Source: Streptomyces sp. GESEQ-35 (GTDB lineage: Bacteria > Actinomycetota > Actinomycetes > Streptomycetales > Streptomycetaceae). From it: 64,000 nucleotides of DNA. The first letter of the stretch is position 1, and every line of letters starts with the position of its first letter. The DNA lies in NCBI RefSeq assembly GCF_017948485.1, contig NZ_JAFFSX010000002.1:682001-746000 (forward strand), read 5' to 3'. A program made the translations under genes and the position numbers. Under the pieces are notes generated by a model, which searched no databases, was not told where the DNA came from, and was given only the letters and a program-made list of their open reading frames with translations. Below, piece by piece: positions 1 through 9,086 of this stretch.

Positions 1-8
1 CGGCCCGG

Positions 9-42
9 CTTCACGCACGGTGGGCGCTCACCGTGCGTGAAG
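9..42. terminator. Hairpin terminator at the left edge
   Basis: Arms CTTCACGCACGGT (9-21) and ACCGTGCGTGAAG (30-42) pair perfectly around an 8-base loop, with a further GGC/GCC extension offset by one bulged G. It probably ends transcription of a gene left of the window. No U-tract follows, which is usual in Streptomyces. Confidence 0.6.
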
Positions 43-67
43 GCCGGGGGCGGACCATGCTGGTGGT

Positions 68-322
68 ATGAGTACGAAGACATCGGAGAAGGGCGGCAAG
101 GTCGGCGGGAGGGGCGGCAGCGTGCGCGGGGTCCTGACCCCCGCCCGGACCACCGTCCTGGTGCTCGCCGTCCTCGCCCTGATCTTCATTTTCGAGAACA
201 CCCAATCCACCGAGATCAGGCTACTGATCCCCTTGGTGACGATGCCGCTGTGGACGGCGCTGCTCGCCGTGGGAATCATCGGCGCACTGTTCGGTGCCTA
301 TTTCATGAGGCGGCGCAGGTAA
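68..322 (+). CDS. LapA-family (DUF1049-like) small membrane protein
   Basis: 84-residue protein with a basic, glycine-rich N-terminus, two predicted membrane helices (about residues 27-43 and 57-80) and an arginine tail ending in four Arg. The short link carrying ENTQS after the first helix is what LapA/DUF1049 proteins show (an N-x-Q element after helix 1). LapA proteins of E. coli act in lipopolysaccharide assembly; actinobacterial members have no established role, so only membrane location is claimed. It starts just after a hairpin terminator and is followed by an unrelated acetyltransferase gene. Confidence 0.7.
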   Translation: MSTKTSEKGGKVGGRGGSVRGVLTPARTTVLVLAVLALIFIFENTQSTEIRLLIPLVTMPLWTALLAVGIIGALFGAYFMRRRR

Positions 323-357
323 GCCCTGAGCAACCGGGCCCGTCGTACGCTGACGGG

Positions 358-933
358 ATGCCGCACACCGCATCCCGCTATCTCGCCGAAGGCCCTCGTG
401 TGGGCATACGCCACTTCACCCATGCGGACGGCGCCGAGTTCGCCGGCCGGGCCCGGGAGAGCAAGGACCTGCACCATCCGTGGCTCTTCCCGCCGGACAG
501 CACACAGGCCTACGCCGCCTACGCGGGCCGGCTGATCGACGACCCCACCAAGGCGGGCTTCCTGGTCTGCGAGAAGGACGGCGGGGCCATCGGCGGATAC
601 ATCAACATCAACAACATCGTCGAGGGGGCCTTCCTGAGCGGCGCCGTCGGCTACGGCGCCTTCGTGCACGCGGCCGGGCGCGGGCTCATGCGCGAGGGGC
701 TCGACCTGGTGGTGGGATACGCCTTCGGCCGGATGCGGCTGCACCGGCTCGAGATCAACGTCCAGCCCACCAACACCGCGTCCATCGCCCTGGCCCGCGC
801 CTGCGGATTCCGCCTGGAAGGCTTCTCGCCGGACTTTCTCCACATCGACGGGGCCTGGCGGGACCACGAGCGGTGGGCGATCACCGCGGAGCGCTCCGCG
901 GGAAGTGCCGGGAGTGGGGTCGTGCCCCGATAG
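358..933 (+). CDS. GNAT N-acetyltransferase, RimJ/RimL type
   Basis: 191 residues, the usual size for a single GNAT domain. The acetyl-CoA loop HAAGRGLMREGL lies near residues 104-115 and is followed by the RimJ/RimL hallmarks LHRLEINVQPTN and ALARACGFRLEGF (about 128-156). Such enzymes transfer an acetyl group to an alpha-amine of ribosomal proteins or to small-molecule amines; the substrate cannot be read from sequence. The ATG at 358 is chosen because the preceding codons of the open frame overlap the upstream lapA-like gene and do not resemble the family. The gene stops 11 bases before a copy of the dispersed hairpin repeat. Confidence 0.85.
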   Translation: MPHTASRYLAEGPRVGIRHFTHADGAEFAGRARESKDLHHPWLFPPDSTQAYAAYAGRLIDDPTKAGFLVCEKDGGAIGGYININNIVEGAFLSGAVGYGAFVHAAGRGLMREGLDLVVGYAFGRMRLHRLEINVQPTNTASIALARACGFRLEGFSPDFLHIDGAWRDHERWAITAERSAGSAGSGVVPR

Positions 934-944
934 GTTGTCGGCTG

Positions 945-996
945 TCTGCGGCTTCGTCGTGGCTGGTCGCGCAGTTCCTCGCGCCCCTTGGGGCGC
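945..996 (+). repeat. Dispersed hairpin repeat, copy A
   Basis: Contains the core GTGGCTGGTCGCGCAGTTCC followed by a GCGCCCC/GGGGCGC hairpin, preceded by a CTGCGG box. It matches seven other copies in this window and lies between the acetyltransferase and the DUF5107 gene. The rest of 997-1102 shows no gene. Confidence 0.8.
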
Positions 997-1102
997 TGCA
1001 CCTCCCCCTGTTTCGGTCGGGCCCACGCCGATGCCCTCGTGGCCGCCTTTGCGGAATCCTGACCGGTAGCGCCCCTGGCCAGCTCCGCTGTGTACGGGTT
1101 CC

Positions 1103-3049
1103 ATGGTGATCGTGACGACGATCCGACGTGACGTAGTGACCCTGCCCGCAGCCGACCTGGGCCCGGACAACCCCCTTCCGCCACTTCGTCCGCTGGATGA
1201 AGTGCACCGCGTCGACGAGCGGGACCGGGAGGACCTGCCGCGGGACATGGCCCGGCAGATCGGATACGAGCCGCTGCGCAGCCTGCTGCCGGTGCGGGTG
1301 CGGGACGGCTACGACCGGACGCGCGAACCCCGCGACATCGGCGCCCTCGTGATCGAGAACGACCGGCTCAGGGCCACCGTCTTCCCCGGCCTGGGCGGCC
1401 GTATCGCCTCCCTCTTCCACAAGCCGACGGGACGCGAACTCCTCTACCGCAACCCGGTGTTCCAGCCCGCCGACTTCGCCCTCAACGGCGCGTGGTACTC
1501 CGGCGGCGTCGAATGGAACATCGGCGCCACCGGGCATACGACGCTCTCCTGCTCGCCCCTGCACGCCGCCCGCGTTCCCGCCCCCGACGGCGGTGAGATG
1601 CTCCGCCTGTGGGAGTGGGAGCGGCTGCGCGACCTGCCCTTCCAGGTGGACCTCTGGCTGCCGGAGGGCTCCGACTTCCTGTACGTCGGCGTCCGCATCC
1701 GCAATCCGCACCGGCGGCCGGTACCGACGTACTGGTGGTCCAACATCGCCGTGCCGGAAGAACGAAGGGTGCTCGCGCCCGCCGAAGAGGCGTGGCACTT
1801 CGGATACGAGCGGAGGCTGCGCTGGGTGCCCGTGCCGTCGTACGACGGGATCGACCGGACGTACCCGCTGAACAGCACATACGCCGCCGACTACTTCTAC
1901 GAGGTGCCCGACGGGCGCAGGCGGTGGATCGCCGCGCTCGACGCCGACGGGCAGGGGCTGGTGCAGACGTCCACCGATGTGCTGCGCGGGCGCAAGCTGT
2001 TCGTCTGGGGCGCGGGGCGCGGCGGGCGGCGCTGGCAGGAGTGGCTCACCGAGCCGGACACGGGCGGCTACTGCGAGATCCAGGCCGGTCTGGTGCGCAC
2101 CCAGTTGGAGCATGTGCGGCTGGAGGCGGAGAGCGAGGTGTCGTGGCTGGAGGCGTACGGACCGTTGAGCGCGTCTGCGGAGGTACCGGCGGCAGAGGAG
2201 CGGCTGGAAGCCGTACTGCCGCGCGCCGACGTCGACGCCGCCTACGCCGCCTGGAAGCCGTGCGCCGACACCGAACCCGGTGAGGTGCTGGCCGCCGGAT
2301 CCGGCTGGGGCGCGCTCGAAGTGGTGCGCGGGGAGTGGAAGTTGCCGGGCACGCCCTTCGACGAGGGGACGCTCGGGGACGCCCAGGCGCCGTGGCTGGA
2401 GTTGCTGCGGGCCGGGGCCTTTCCCGAGCCGCGCCGGGTGCAGCCGCCCGGAGAGACGCTGGTCGCGCCGCACTGGCGGGACATGCTGGAGACGGCGCCC
2501 GCGACTCCGCTCGCCGAGTACCACCTCGGGGTCGCCCAGTGGCATGCCGGGGACCGGGCGCAGGCGGTGCGCAGCTGGGAGCGGGCGCTGGAACTCGCCC
2601 CGTCGCTGTGGCCGTTGCTGCGCTGCCTCGCTGTCGCCGACCAGGAGAGCGGCAACCCCGAGAGGGCCGCCGACCGGTATGCGGAGGCCTTCGACGACCT
2701 GTGCCGGGAGCGGCGGGACGACGGGGAACGGTGGACGGCCGCCACCGCCGCGCTGGGCCGTGAGGCCGTCGAGGCGCTGATCGCCGTGCGCCGTACGACG
2801 CACGCGCGTGCCGTGTGGGAGCGGCTGCGTCCTCAGACCCGGGCGCGCGGGCGGTTCCGGCTGATCGAGGCGCAGTTGCTGCTCGCGGAAGGGCGGCGTG
2901 AGGAGGCCCGCGCCGTCTTCGACGCCGGCTTCGAGGTCGCCGACCTGCGCGAAGGCGACGAAGGCATCGGGCGGTTGTGGGCCCGGATCAGCGACGAGCC
3001 TCTCCCGGCCCGCCACGACTTCCGTATGCGGCCGCCCGCGGCACAGTGA
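1103..3049 (+). CDS. DUF5107 domain protein with TPR repeats
   Basis: 648 residues. The N-terminal two thirds (about 80-370) match DUF5107, whose galactose-mutarotase-like beta-sandwich signs are FPGLGGRIASLFHKPTGRELL and the later run of Trp/Tyr-rich strands. The C-terminal third carries TPR-like helices, clearest at about 470-503 (YHLGVAQWHAGDRAQAVRSW). Family members occur in carbohydrate-utilising bacteria and are presumed to bind sugars; no reaction is established. No signal peptide is seen, so it is cytoplasmic. The ATG at 1103 has only a weak ribosome site, so a slightly later start is possible. It ends 4 bases before the convergent VOC gene. Confidence 0.8.
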   Translation: MVIVTTIRRDVVTLPAADLGPDNPLPPLRPLDEVHRVDERDREDLPRDMARQIGYEPLRSLLPVRVRDGYDRTREPRDIGALVIENDRLRATVFPGLGGRIASLFHKPTGRELLYRNPVFQPADFALNGAWYSGGVEWNIGATGHTTLSCSPLHAARVPAPDGGEMLRLWEWERLRDLPFQVDLWLPEGSDFLYVGVRIRNPHRRPVPTYWWSNIAVPEERRVLAPAEEAWHFGYERRLRWVPVPSYDGIDRTYPLNSTYAADYFYEVPDGRRRWIAALDADGQGLVQTSTDVLRGRKLFVWGAGRGGRRWQEWLTEPDTGGYCEIQAGLVRTQLEHVRLEAESEVSWLEAYGPLSASAEVPAAEERLEAVLPRADVDAAYAAWKPCADTEPGEVLAAGSGWGALEVVRGEWKLPGTPFDEGTLGDAQAPWLELLRAGAFPEPRRVQPPGETLVAPHWRDMLETAPATPLAEYHLGVAQWHAGDRAQAVRSWERALELAPSLWPLLRCLAVADQESGNPERAADRYAEAFDDLCRERRDDGERWTAATAALGREAVEALIAVRRTTHARAVWERLRPQTRARGRFRLIEAQLLLAEGRREEARAVFDAGFEVADLREGDEGIGRLWARISDEPLPARHDFRMRPPAAQ

Positions 3050-3053
3050 GGCG

Positions 3054-3401
3054 TCAGGAGCGGCGGTCCACGTACTCGTAGATCGCGCCGTCCGGATGCA
3101 TCACGATCATGTTGCGGCCCACCGGCGTCGTCACCGGGCCCGCGACGATGTACGCGCCCAGCTCGGTGAGCACCTTGTGGGCCTCGTCGACGTCCGCGAC
3201 GGCGATCGTCGCCGCGACCTTGCGCAGCACCTCCAGCTCGGCCTCGGGTCCGCTCATCAGCAGGAAGCAGCCGATGGCGGCGACCTGGACGCCGCCGCGC
3301 TCGAAACGGAGGGCTGTGCCGCCCGCGAGGCGTTCGTAGAAGGGGACCGCGGTCTCCAGGTCGTCGACGCAGACGCGCAGCGTGGCTCCCAGAATGTCCA
3401 T
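3054..3401 (-). CDS. VOC (glyoxalase/dioxygenase fold) protein
   Basis: 115 residues, one vicinal-oxygen-chelate domain with two beta-alpha-beta-beta-beta modules. The N-terminal module carries TLRVCVDDLETAVPFYERL, and the C-terminal end reads MIVMHPDGAIYEYVD, where the acidic residue often binds metal. The fold serves glyoxalases, antibiotic-resistance proteins and dioxygenases; which one applies here cannot be told. The ATG at 3401 begins exactly where the family homology begins. It is divergent from the flavoprotein gene across 162 bases. Confidence 0.75.
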   Translation of the reverse strand: MDILGATLRVCVDDLETAVPFYERLAGGTALRFERGGVQVAAIGCFLLMSGPEAELEVLRKVAATIAVADVDEAHKVLTELGAYIVAGPVTTPVGRNMIVMHPDGAIYEYVDRRS

Positions 3402-3563
3402 GCTCACGAGCCTAGTTGGGACGGTCGGGGAGAGGAGATCGATTTGCCTGATCTCCTCGCTCCTGCCACCAAGTCGGCCCATGACCTTGCCCACGACGTT
3501 TGGCGGCGCTGACCAGGGGGACGCGGAAGACCTCGCACGAGCCACAGCGTCCGGAGGCGAACC

Positions 3564-4991
3564 GTGAGTCGACCCCGCGTCGTGATCGTCGGAGCCGGAT
3601 TCGCCGGGTATCAGGCGGCCCGCACGCTGTCCCGGCTGACCCGGAACCGGGCCGAGATCACCCTGCTGAACCCGACCGACTACTTTCTGTATCTGCCCCT
3701 GCTGCCCCAGGTCGCCGCCGGAATCCTGGAGCCGCGCCGGGTCACCGTCTCCCTCTCGGGCACCCTGCCCCGGGTACGGCTGGTGCTCGGCGAGGCCGAC
3801 GGCGTCGACCTCGACGCGCGCACCGTGCACTACTCCGATCCCGAGGGCGGAAGCGGCACGCTGCCGTACGACCGGCTGGTGCTCGCCGTCGGCAGCGTCA
3901 ACAAACTGCTGCCCATCCCCGGCGTCGCGGAGCACGCCCACGGCTTCCGCGGACTGCCCGAAGCGCTGTACCTGCGCGACCACGTGACCCGGCAGGTGGA
4001 GCTCGCCGCCGGCGCGGACGACCCCAAGAGCTGCGCCGCCCGGTGCACCTTCGTCGTGGTCGGCGCCGGATACACCGGCACCGAAGTCGCCGCGCAGGGG
4101 CAGCGCTACACGGACGCGCAGGTGCGGGGGCATCCGCTGCGGGACGAGATGCGCCCGCGCTGGCTGCTGCTCGACATCGCGCCGCGCGTCCTGCCCGAAC
4201 TGGACGAGCATCTCTCGCGCACCGCCGACCGTGTACTGCGGCAGCGGGGCGTCGAGGTGCGCATGGGGACCTCGGTGAAGGAGGCCACGCACGACGGAGT
4301 CCTGCTCACCGACGGGGAGTTCGTCGAGACCCGCACGCTCGTGTGGTGCGTGGGCGTGCGGCCCGATCCGCTCGTCGAGGGTGTCGGGCAGCCGCTGGAG
4401 CGCGGGCGGCTCATCGTCGACCCGTACCTTCAAGTGCCGGGCCGGCCCGAGGTGTTCGCCTGCGGTGACGCGGCCGCCGTGCCCGACCTGAACAAGCCCG
4501 GCTCCTTCACACCGATGACCGCGCAGCACGCCTGGCGGCACGGCAGGACCGCGGGCCGCAATGTCGCGGCATCCCTCGGCATCGGCGAACGGAGCGTCTA
4601 CCGCCACCGCGACCTGGGGTTCGTCGTCGACCTGGGCGGCGCGCAGGCCGCGGCCAACCCCCTCGGCGTGCCGCTGGCCGGCCCGCTCGCCGGGGCGGTC
4701 ACCCGCGGCTACCACCTCGCGGCGATGCCCGGCAACCGCGTCCGGGTCGCCGCCGACTGGCTGCTCGACGCCGTACTGCCGCGCCAGGCCGTCCAGCTGG
4801 GGCTCGTACGGTCCTGGTCGGTGCCCCTGGACACGGCCTCACCCGAACTGCCGCGGGTGCCGGGCCGGGCGGAGGAACCGGCCGGGCCCGAGAAGCCGGA
4901 CGAGGCGATCGAGGCACCGCACAGCTCCGCGCACCCCGAACCACCCGGCCCCGTCAAGCGCCCCGACGACCCCGCGGAAGGAGCCTCATGA
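3564..4991 (+). CDS. NAD(P)/FAD-dependent oxidoreductase, type II NADH dehydrogenase-like
   Basis: 475-residue pyridine nucleotide-disulfide oxidoreductase. The FAD Rossmann motif VVIVGAGFAGYQAARTL is at residues 6-22, the NAD-binding motif VVVGAGYTGTEVA is near 164-176, and the third FAD motif VFACGDAAAVPD is near 296-307. This layout fits NDH-2, which passes electrons from NADH to quinone at the inner face of the membrane. No redox cysteine pair follows the first motif. The last 40 residues form a Pro/Glu-rich tail unlike canonical NDH-2. The GTG start has GGAGGCGAACC upstream. Its stop overlaps the transketolase ATG, implying translational coupling. Confidence 0.8.
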   Translation: MSRPRVVIVGAGFAGYQAARTLSRLTRNRAEITLLNPTDYFLYLPLLPQVAAGILEPRRVTVSLSGTLPRVRLVLGEADGVDLDARTVHYSDPEGGSGTLPYDRLVLAVGSVNKLLPIPGVAEHAHGFRGLPEALYLRDHVTRQVELAAGADDPKSCAARCTFVVVGAGYTGTEVAAQGQRYTDAQVRGHPLRDEMRPRWLLLDIAPRVLPELDEHLSRTADRVLRQRGVEVRMGTSVKEATHDGVLLTDGEFVETRTLVWCVGVRPDPLVEGVGQPLERGRLIVDPYLQVPGRPEVFACGDAAAVPDLNKPGSFTPMTAQHAWRHGRTAGRNVAASLGIGERSVYRHRDLGFVVDLGGAQAAANPLGVPLAGPLAGAVTRGYHLAAMPGNRVRVAADWLLDAVLPRQAVQLGLVRSWSVPLDTASPELPRVPGRAEEPAGPEKPDEAIEAPHSSAHPEPPGPVKRPDDPAEGAS

Positions 4992-6835
4992 ACACCGGTG
5001 AACTCCAGGAACTCGCCCAGCAACTGCGCGTGGACAGCGTCCGTGCCGCTGACGCCGCGGGCTCCGGGCACCCCACCTCCTCGATGTCTGCCGCGGACCT
5101 CATGGCGGTCCTGCTCGCGAACCACTTCCGCTACGCCTTCGACCGGCCCACCCACCCCGCCGCCGACCGCTTCGTGCTGTCCAAGGGGCATGCGTCGCCG
5201 CTGCTGTACTCCATGTACAAGGCGGCCGGCGCCGTCGACGACGACACGCTGCTCACCTTCCGCAAGCTGGGCAGCATGCTCGAAGGGCATCCGACGCCCC
5301 GGCGGCTGCCCTGGGTCGAGACGGCCACCGGCTCGCTCGGCCAGGGACTGCCCGTCGGCGTCGGTATCGCGTTGGCCGGCAAGCGGCTGGACCGCACCGG
5401 GTACCGGGTGTGGGTGCTGTGCGGCGACAGCGAGCTGGCGGAGGGGTCCGTGTGGGAGGCCGCCGAGCACGCGGCGTACGAGCATCTGGACAACCTCACC
5501 GCGATCGTCGACGTCAACCGGCTGGGCCAGCGCGGCCCCACCCGGCACGGCCACGACCTCGACGCCTACGCACGCCGTTTCGCGGCCTTCGGCTGGCACA
5601 CCATCGAGATCGACGGACACGACGTCGACGCGGTCGACCGCGCCTACGGCGAGGCGCTGTCCACGACCGGGCAGCCCACCGTGATCCTCGCCCGCACCCT
5701 CAAGGGCAAGGGCGTCGCCTCCGTCCAGGACCGCGAGGGACTGCACGGCAAGCCGCTGCCCGACGCCGACGAGGCGATCGCCGAGCTCGGCGGACGACGC
5801 GACCTGCGCGTCCGCGTCCAGGAGCCGCCCGCCGCCCGGATGCTGCACGCCGTACGCACCGGGCACCTCGACCTGCCCCGCTGGGACGCGGGCGACGAGG
5901 TCGCGACCCGGGACGCGTACGGCCAGGCGCTCACCGCGCTCGGCACCGCACGCGGGGACATCGTCGCCCTCGACGGCGAGGTCGGCGACTCCACGCGGGC
6001 CGAGTTCTTCGCCAAGGAACACCCCGACCGGTTCTTCGAGTGCTACATCGCCGAGCAGCAGATGGTCGCCAACGCGGTGGGGTTCTCGGCGCGCGGCTGG
6101 GTGCCGTACGCGTCCACGTTCGCCGCGTTCTTCACGCGCGCGTACGACTTCGTGCGCATGGCCTCGGTCAGCGGTGCCGGCATCAACCTCGTCGGCTCGC
6201 ACGCCGGTGTCGCGATCGGGCAGGACGGGCCCTCGCAGATGGGTCTGGAGGACCTGGCGATGATGCGGGCGGTGCACGGCTCGACCGTCCTGTACCCGTG
6301 CGACGCCAACCAGACCGCGCACCTAGTCGCCACCATGGCGGGCTGCGACGGCATCCGCTATCTGCGCACCTCCCGCGGCAAGGGCCCGGTGCTCTACGGC
6401 CCCGACGAGGAGTTCCCCGTCGGCGGCAGCAAGGTACTGCGCTCCTCCGCACAGGACCGGATGACGATCGTCGCGGCCGGCGTCACCGTGCACGAGGCGC
6501 TGGCCGCGGCCGACGCACTGGCGGGGGAGGGCATCGCCGTCCGGGTCGTCGACCTGTACTCGGTCAAGCCCGCCGACCTGCCCACCCTGCGCAAGGCCGC
6601 CGAGGACACCGGCTGCCTGCTCACCGTCGAGGACCACCGCGAGGAGGGCGGCATCGGCGACGCCGTCCTGGCCGCGTTCCTCGACGGCCGGCCCGTACCG
6701 CGCCTGGTGCGGCTCGCCGTACGGTCGATGCCGGGCTCGGCGTCGCCCGAGGAGCAGCTGCACGCCGCGGGCATCGACGCCGAGTCGATCGCGGCGTCGG
6801 GGCGGCTGCTGGTGGAGGAGGCGGTCGTGCGATGA
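4988..6835 (+). CDS. Transketolase
   Basis: 615-residue single-chain transketolase, shorter than the roughly 690-residue TktA type and of the compact kind common beside oxidoreductases in actinobacteria. Landmarks in order are AAGSGHPTSSMS (about 21-32), HGKGHASP-like VLSKGHASPLLY, the thiamine-diphosphate motif region GDSELAEGSVWEAAEHA (about 146-162), and the pyrimidine-domain glutamate region AEQQMVANAVGFSARGW. It would move two-carbon ketol units between sugar phosphates. It overlaps the flavoprotein gene by ATGA, and the ligD remnant starts inside its last codons, so these three once formed one operon. Confidence 0.9.
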   Translation: MNTGELQELAQQLRVDSVRAADAAGSGHPTSSMSAADLMAVLLANHFRYAFDRPTHPAADRFVLSKGHASPLLYSMYKAAGAVDDDTLLTFRKLGSMLEGHPTPRRLPWVETATGSLGQGLPVGVGIALAGKRLDRTGYRVWVLCGDSELAEGSVWEAAEHAAYEHLDNLTAIVDVNRLGQRGPTRHGHDLDAYARRFAAFGWHTIEIDGHDVDAVDRAYGEALSTTGQPTVILARTLKGKGVASVQDREGLHGKPLPDADEAIAELGGRRDLRVRVQEPPAARMLHAVRTGHLDLPRWDAGDEVATRDAYGQALTALGTARGDIVALDGEVGDSTRAEFFAKEHPDRFFECYIAEQQMVANAVGFSARGWVPYASTFAAFFTRAYDFVRMASVSGAGINLVGSHAGVAIGQDGPSQMGLEDLAMMRAVHGSTVLYPCDANQTAHLVATMAGCDGIRYLRTSRGKGPVLYGPDEEFPVGGSKVLRSSAQDRMTIVAAGVTVHEALAAADALAGEGIAVRVVDLYSVKPADLPTLRKAAEDTGCLLTVEDHREEGGIGDAVLAAFLDGRPVPRLVRLAVRSMPGSASPEEQLHAAGIDAESIAASGRLLVEEAVVR

Positions 6836-7510
6836 GCGGCGACGGGGACACGAAGGAGTACACCAAGGGTGACCTCGTCGACTACTACCGGGCCGTCGCC
6901 CCGGACCGCGGTTCATGCAGAGGAACACCCCGGACCACTACCCGGAGTGGATCACCCGTGTCGAGGTGCCCAAGGAGGGCGGCACCGTCCGCCACACCGT
7001 CTGCGACGACACCGCGACCCTGGTGTACCTCGCCGACCAGGCCTGCCTCACCCTGCACCGATGGCTGTCACGCGTAGGCGGTCTCGACCTTGGCGAGCCC
7101 GCTGAAGTCGGCTGCGGTTCGGCAGCGTCCCGAAGGGGCGCGGGGCTGTGTCAATGTGCGGCTCCGCCGCGCGGGCGCGACCAGCCACAACGGGCCCGCA
7201 GGCGATCGACGGCCCATCACTGCCCCGCGGCGGAGACGCAAATTGGCACAGCCCGCGGAGCGCTTGGCCGACACCCTCGCCGACGCGCACCCCGACCGGC
7301 TCACCACCGCCGCCCGCAAGAAGGACCGCGGCGACCGGCTGTATCTGGACGTCCAGCGCAATGCCTACGCCCAGACCGCCGCCGCGCCCTTCACGGTCCG
7401 TGCCGAACCCGGGGCACCGGTGGCCACACCCCTCACCTGGACCGAGCTGGACGCCCCGGACCTCGATGCGCGCCGCCCGGCGCAGGCTCGACGCGCTGCG
7501 TGGCTGAAGC
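6832..7510 (+). pseudogene. LigD polymerase-domain (primase-polymerase) remnant, broken by deletions and a repeat insertion
   Basis: Three fragments in changing frames reproduce the LigD polymerase domain of bacterial non-homologous end joining. The first, 6832-6905, reads GDLVDYYRAVAP. The second, about 6906-7080 in another frame, reads RFMQRNTPDHYPEWI then VCDDTATLVYLADQACLTLH. The third, about 7241-7510, reads AHPDRLTTAARKKDRGDRL then LDVQRNAYAQT and PGAPVATPL. About 20 residues are missing at the first junction. At the second, roughly 90 residues are missing, including the stretch that should hold the catalytic acidic pair (F-D-L-D-P in the family), and an extended copy of the dispersed repeat sits there instead. 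No function is expected. The start overlaps the transketolase stop. Confidence 0.85.
7124..7236 (-). repeat. Dispersed hairpin repeat, copy B (extended form) inside the ligD remnant
   Basis: In minus orientation it reads through a CCGCGGGG block, ATGGGCCGTCG, a TGCGGG box, GTTGTGGCTGGTCGCGC and finally GCGCCCCTTCGGGACGC. An additional CGGCGGAGCCGC palindrome lies between the last two blocks, which the short copies lack. It shares the outer ATGGGCCGTCG block only with copy F at 44147. Its position coincides with missing coding sequence of ligD. Confidence 0.75.
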
Positions 7511-7570
7511 AGAGAAAATCCGGTGGGTTTGGCCCATCCCTTCGGGGCCACTCGGCGTTCGAGGGGGCCC

Positions 7571-7906
7571 ATGACGAACTCACCCGACACACCCAAGGCA
7601 TCGAAGAAGCGCGAGAGCAGCGGGGCGGACGGCAGACCGGACCCCGTTGACCTGCTGCGCCGGGCGCGCACCCAGCTCGGCGAGCTCATCGGCATGCCCG
7701 CCGAACTGGTGTCGTCCCTCGAACAGACCGAGGACGGCTGGACGTTGGAGATCGAGGTCCTGGAAGTGGTCCGGGTCCCCGACACGATGAGCCTGCTCGC
7801 CAGCTACCAGGTCGACCTCGATCCGCAGGGGCACCTCATGGGCTACCGGCGCATCCATCGCTACGAACGCGGGCGGGCCGACGGATACCGGCCCGGTGGC
7901 CCCTAG
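7571..7906 (+). CDS. gvpO: Gas vesicle protein GvpO
   Basis: 111 residues. The conserved GvpO half begins at [18 protein letters not shown] and runs through [20 protein letters not shown] to the terminal [10 protein letters not shown]. GvpO is required for gas vesicle formation in haloarchaea, and in actinobacteria it is the first gene of the cluster, as here. The first 30 residues are a charged, low-complexity leader. The ATG at 7571 is the first in frame and follows GAGGGGG. The next gene, gvpA, starts 41 bases later with AAGGAGG upstream. Confidence 0.9.
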   Translation: MTNSPDTPKASKKRESSGADGRPDPVDLLRRARTQLGELIGMPAELVSSLEQTEDGWTLEIEVLEVVRVPDTMSLLASYQVDLDPQGHLMGYRRIHRYERGRADGYRPGGP

Positions 7907-7947
7907 CCCGCGCCCACCGCATCCACAGGCAAGGAGGAACGGTCGGC

Positions 7948-8316
7948 ATGACCGTTGTCCCGGTACAGCAGACCGTCGTCAGAGGGGGCTCCAGCGGCCT
8001 CTACGACATCCTGGAACTCATCCTCGACAAGGGCATAGTCATCGACGCGTTCATACGGGTCTCCCTGATCGGCATCGAGATCCTGAGGATCGACGTCCGC
8101 GTCGTCGTGGCCAGCGTGGACACCTATCTGCGCTTCGCCGAGGCGTGCAACCGGCTCGATCTGGAGGCCCGGCCGCGGTCCCCCGAACTCGCGACCGGTC
8201 TCCCCGTCGGTCCCCCCGTCGCCTCGGGCCTGCCGGAAGTCGTCGGTGAGATCACCGAGTCCAGGCCGCGCGCCGGCATGCCGACCGCCGCGCTCCGCAA
8301 GGAGGAACAGGAGTGA
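7948..8316 (+). CDS. gvpA: Gas vesicle structural protein GvpA
   Basis: 122 residues. Residues about 20-75 form the GvpA core, containing [16 protein letters not shown] and [16 protein letters not shown], a helix-strand-strand-helix unit that assembles into the ribbed vesicle wall. Actinobacterial GvpA carries a variable C-terminal extension, seen here as a proline-rich 45-residue tail that cyanobacterial GvpA lacks. A strong AAGGAGG lies 10 bases before the ATG, consistent with the high output expected of a shell protein. Its stop overlaps the GTG of gvpF. Confidence 0.92.
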   Translation: MTVVPVQQTVVRGGSSGLYDILELILDKGIVIDAFIRVSLIGIEILRIDVRVVVASVDTYLRFAEACNRLDLEARPRSPELATGLPVGPPVASGLPEVVGEITESRPRAGMPTAALRKEEQE

Positions 8317-9083
8317 GCACCTACGTCTACGGCATCACCGCCGCCTCCCATCCGGCCCTGCCCAAGAAGCTGTCCGGCGTCGGCGACCCGCCGCGCCCCG
8401 TCCGCGTGCTCAAGCAGGCGGACCTGGCGGCCTTCGTCAGCGACGCGCCCGACGGACTGCGCCCCAAGCGCCGGGACCTGCTGGCCCACCAGACCGTGCT
8501 CGCCGAGACCGGCGCCGGCGGATGTGTGCTGCCCATGCGATTCGGCAACGTCGCCCCGGACGACGACTCCGTCACCGGCGTGCTCGCCGAACGTGCCGAG
8601 CACTACAGGGAGCGCCTGCGGGCGCTGGAGGGCAAGGTCGAGTACAACGTCAAGGCGGTGCACGACGAAGAGGCCGTCCTGCACCGGGTGCTCGCCGAGC
8701 ACCCGGAGATCCGGGCCAGGACCGAGGCCAACCGGCAGGCGGGCGGCGGCAGTTACGAGCAGCGGCTGCGGCTCGGCGAGATGGTGGTCGCCGCCGTCAA
8801 GGCGCATGAGGCCGAGGACGCGGCCGATGTGCACGGCGCCCTGGAACCGATGGCCGCCGCCGTCAGCACGGGACCCGAGTCCACCGGCTGGCTGGCCAAC
8901 CTCTCGTTCCTGGTGGAGCGCGGGGCGGCCGAAACGTTCGTGACCGCCGTGGAGGAGACCCGCAAGGCCTACCCCCACCTCGAACTGCGCCTCAACGGGC
9001 CGCTGCCGCCGTACAGCTTCGTCGAGCCCGGGCCGGCCGAGCCGGCGGCCGCCCCCACCGGCACCGACGCCGCCGAGGAGTGA
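8313..9083 (+). CDS. gvpF: Gas vesicle protein GvpF (GvpF/GvpL family)
   Basis: 256 residues matching the two-domain GvpF/L family. The N-terminal ferredoxin-like part opens with TYVYGIT and contains [20 protein letters not shown], the family's signature. The C-terminal half ends with [14 protein letters not shown], also diagnostic. GvpF is a minor component that binds GvpA and is thought to keep it from aggregating during vesicle nucleation. The GTG start lies in the four-base GTGA overlap with gvpA, with AGGAGGAACAGGA upstream. It is a paralogue of gvpL at 9658. Confidence 0.92.
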   Translation: MSTYVYGITAASHPALPKKLSGVGDPPRPVRVLKQADLAAFVSDAPDGLRPKRRDLLAHQTVLAETGAGGCVLPMRFGNVAPDDDSVTGVLAERAEHYRERLRALEGKVEYNVKAVHDEEAVLHRVLAEHPEIRARTEANRQAGGGSYEQRLRLGEMVVAAVKAHEAEDAADVHGALEPMAAAVSTGPESTGWLANLSFLVERGAAETFVTAVEETRKAYPHLELRLNGPLPPYSFVEPGPAEPAAAPTGTDAAEE

Positions 9084-9086
9084 GCC

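Noticed and set aside
3564..4991. Thioredoxin-reductase-like assignment of the flavoprotein
   Set aside because: The redox CxxC pair is missing and the domain order fits type II NADH dehydrogenase better.
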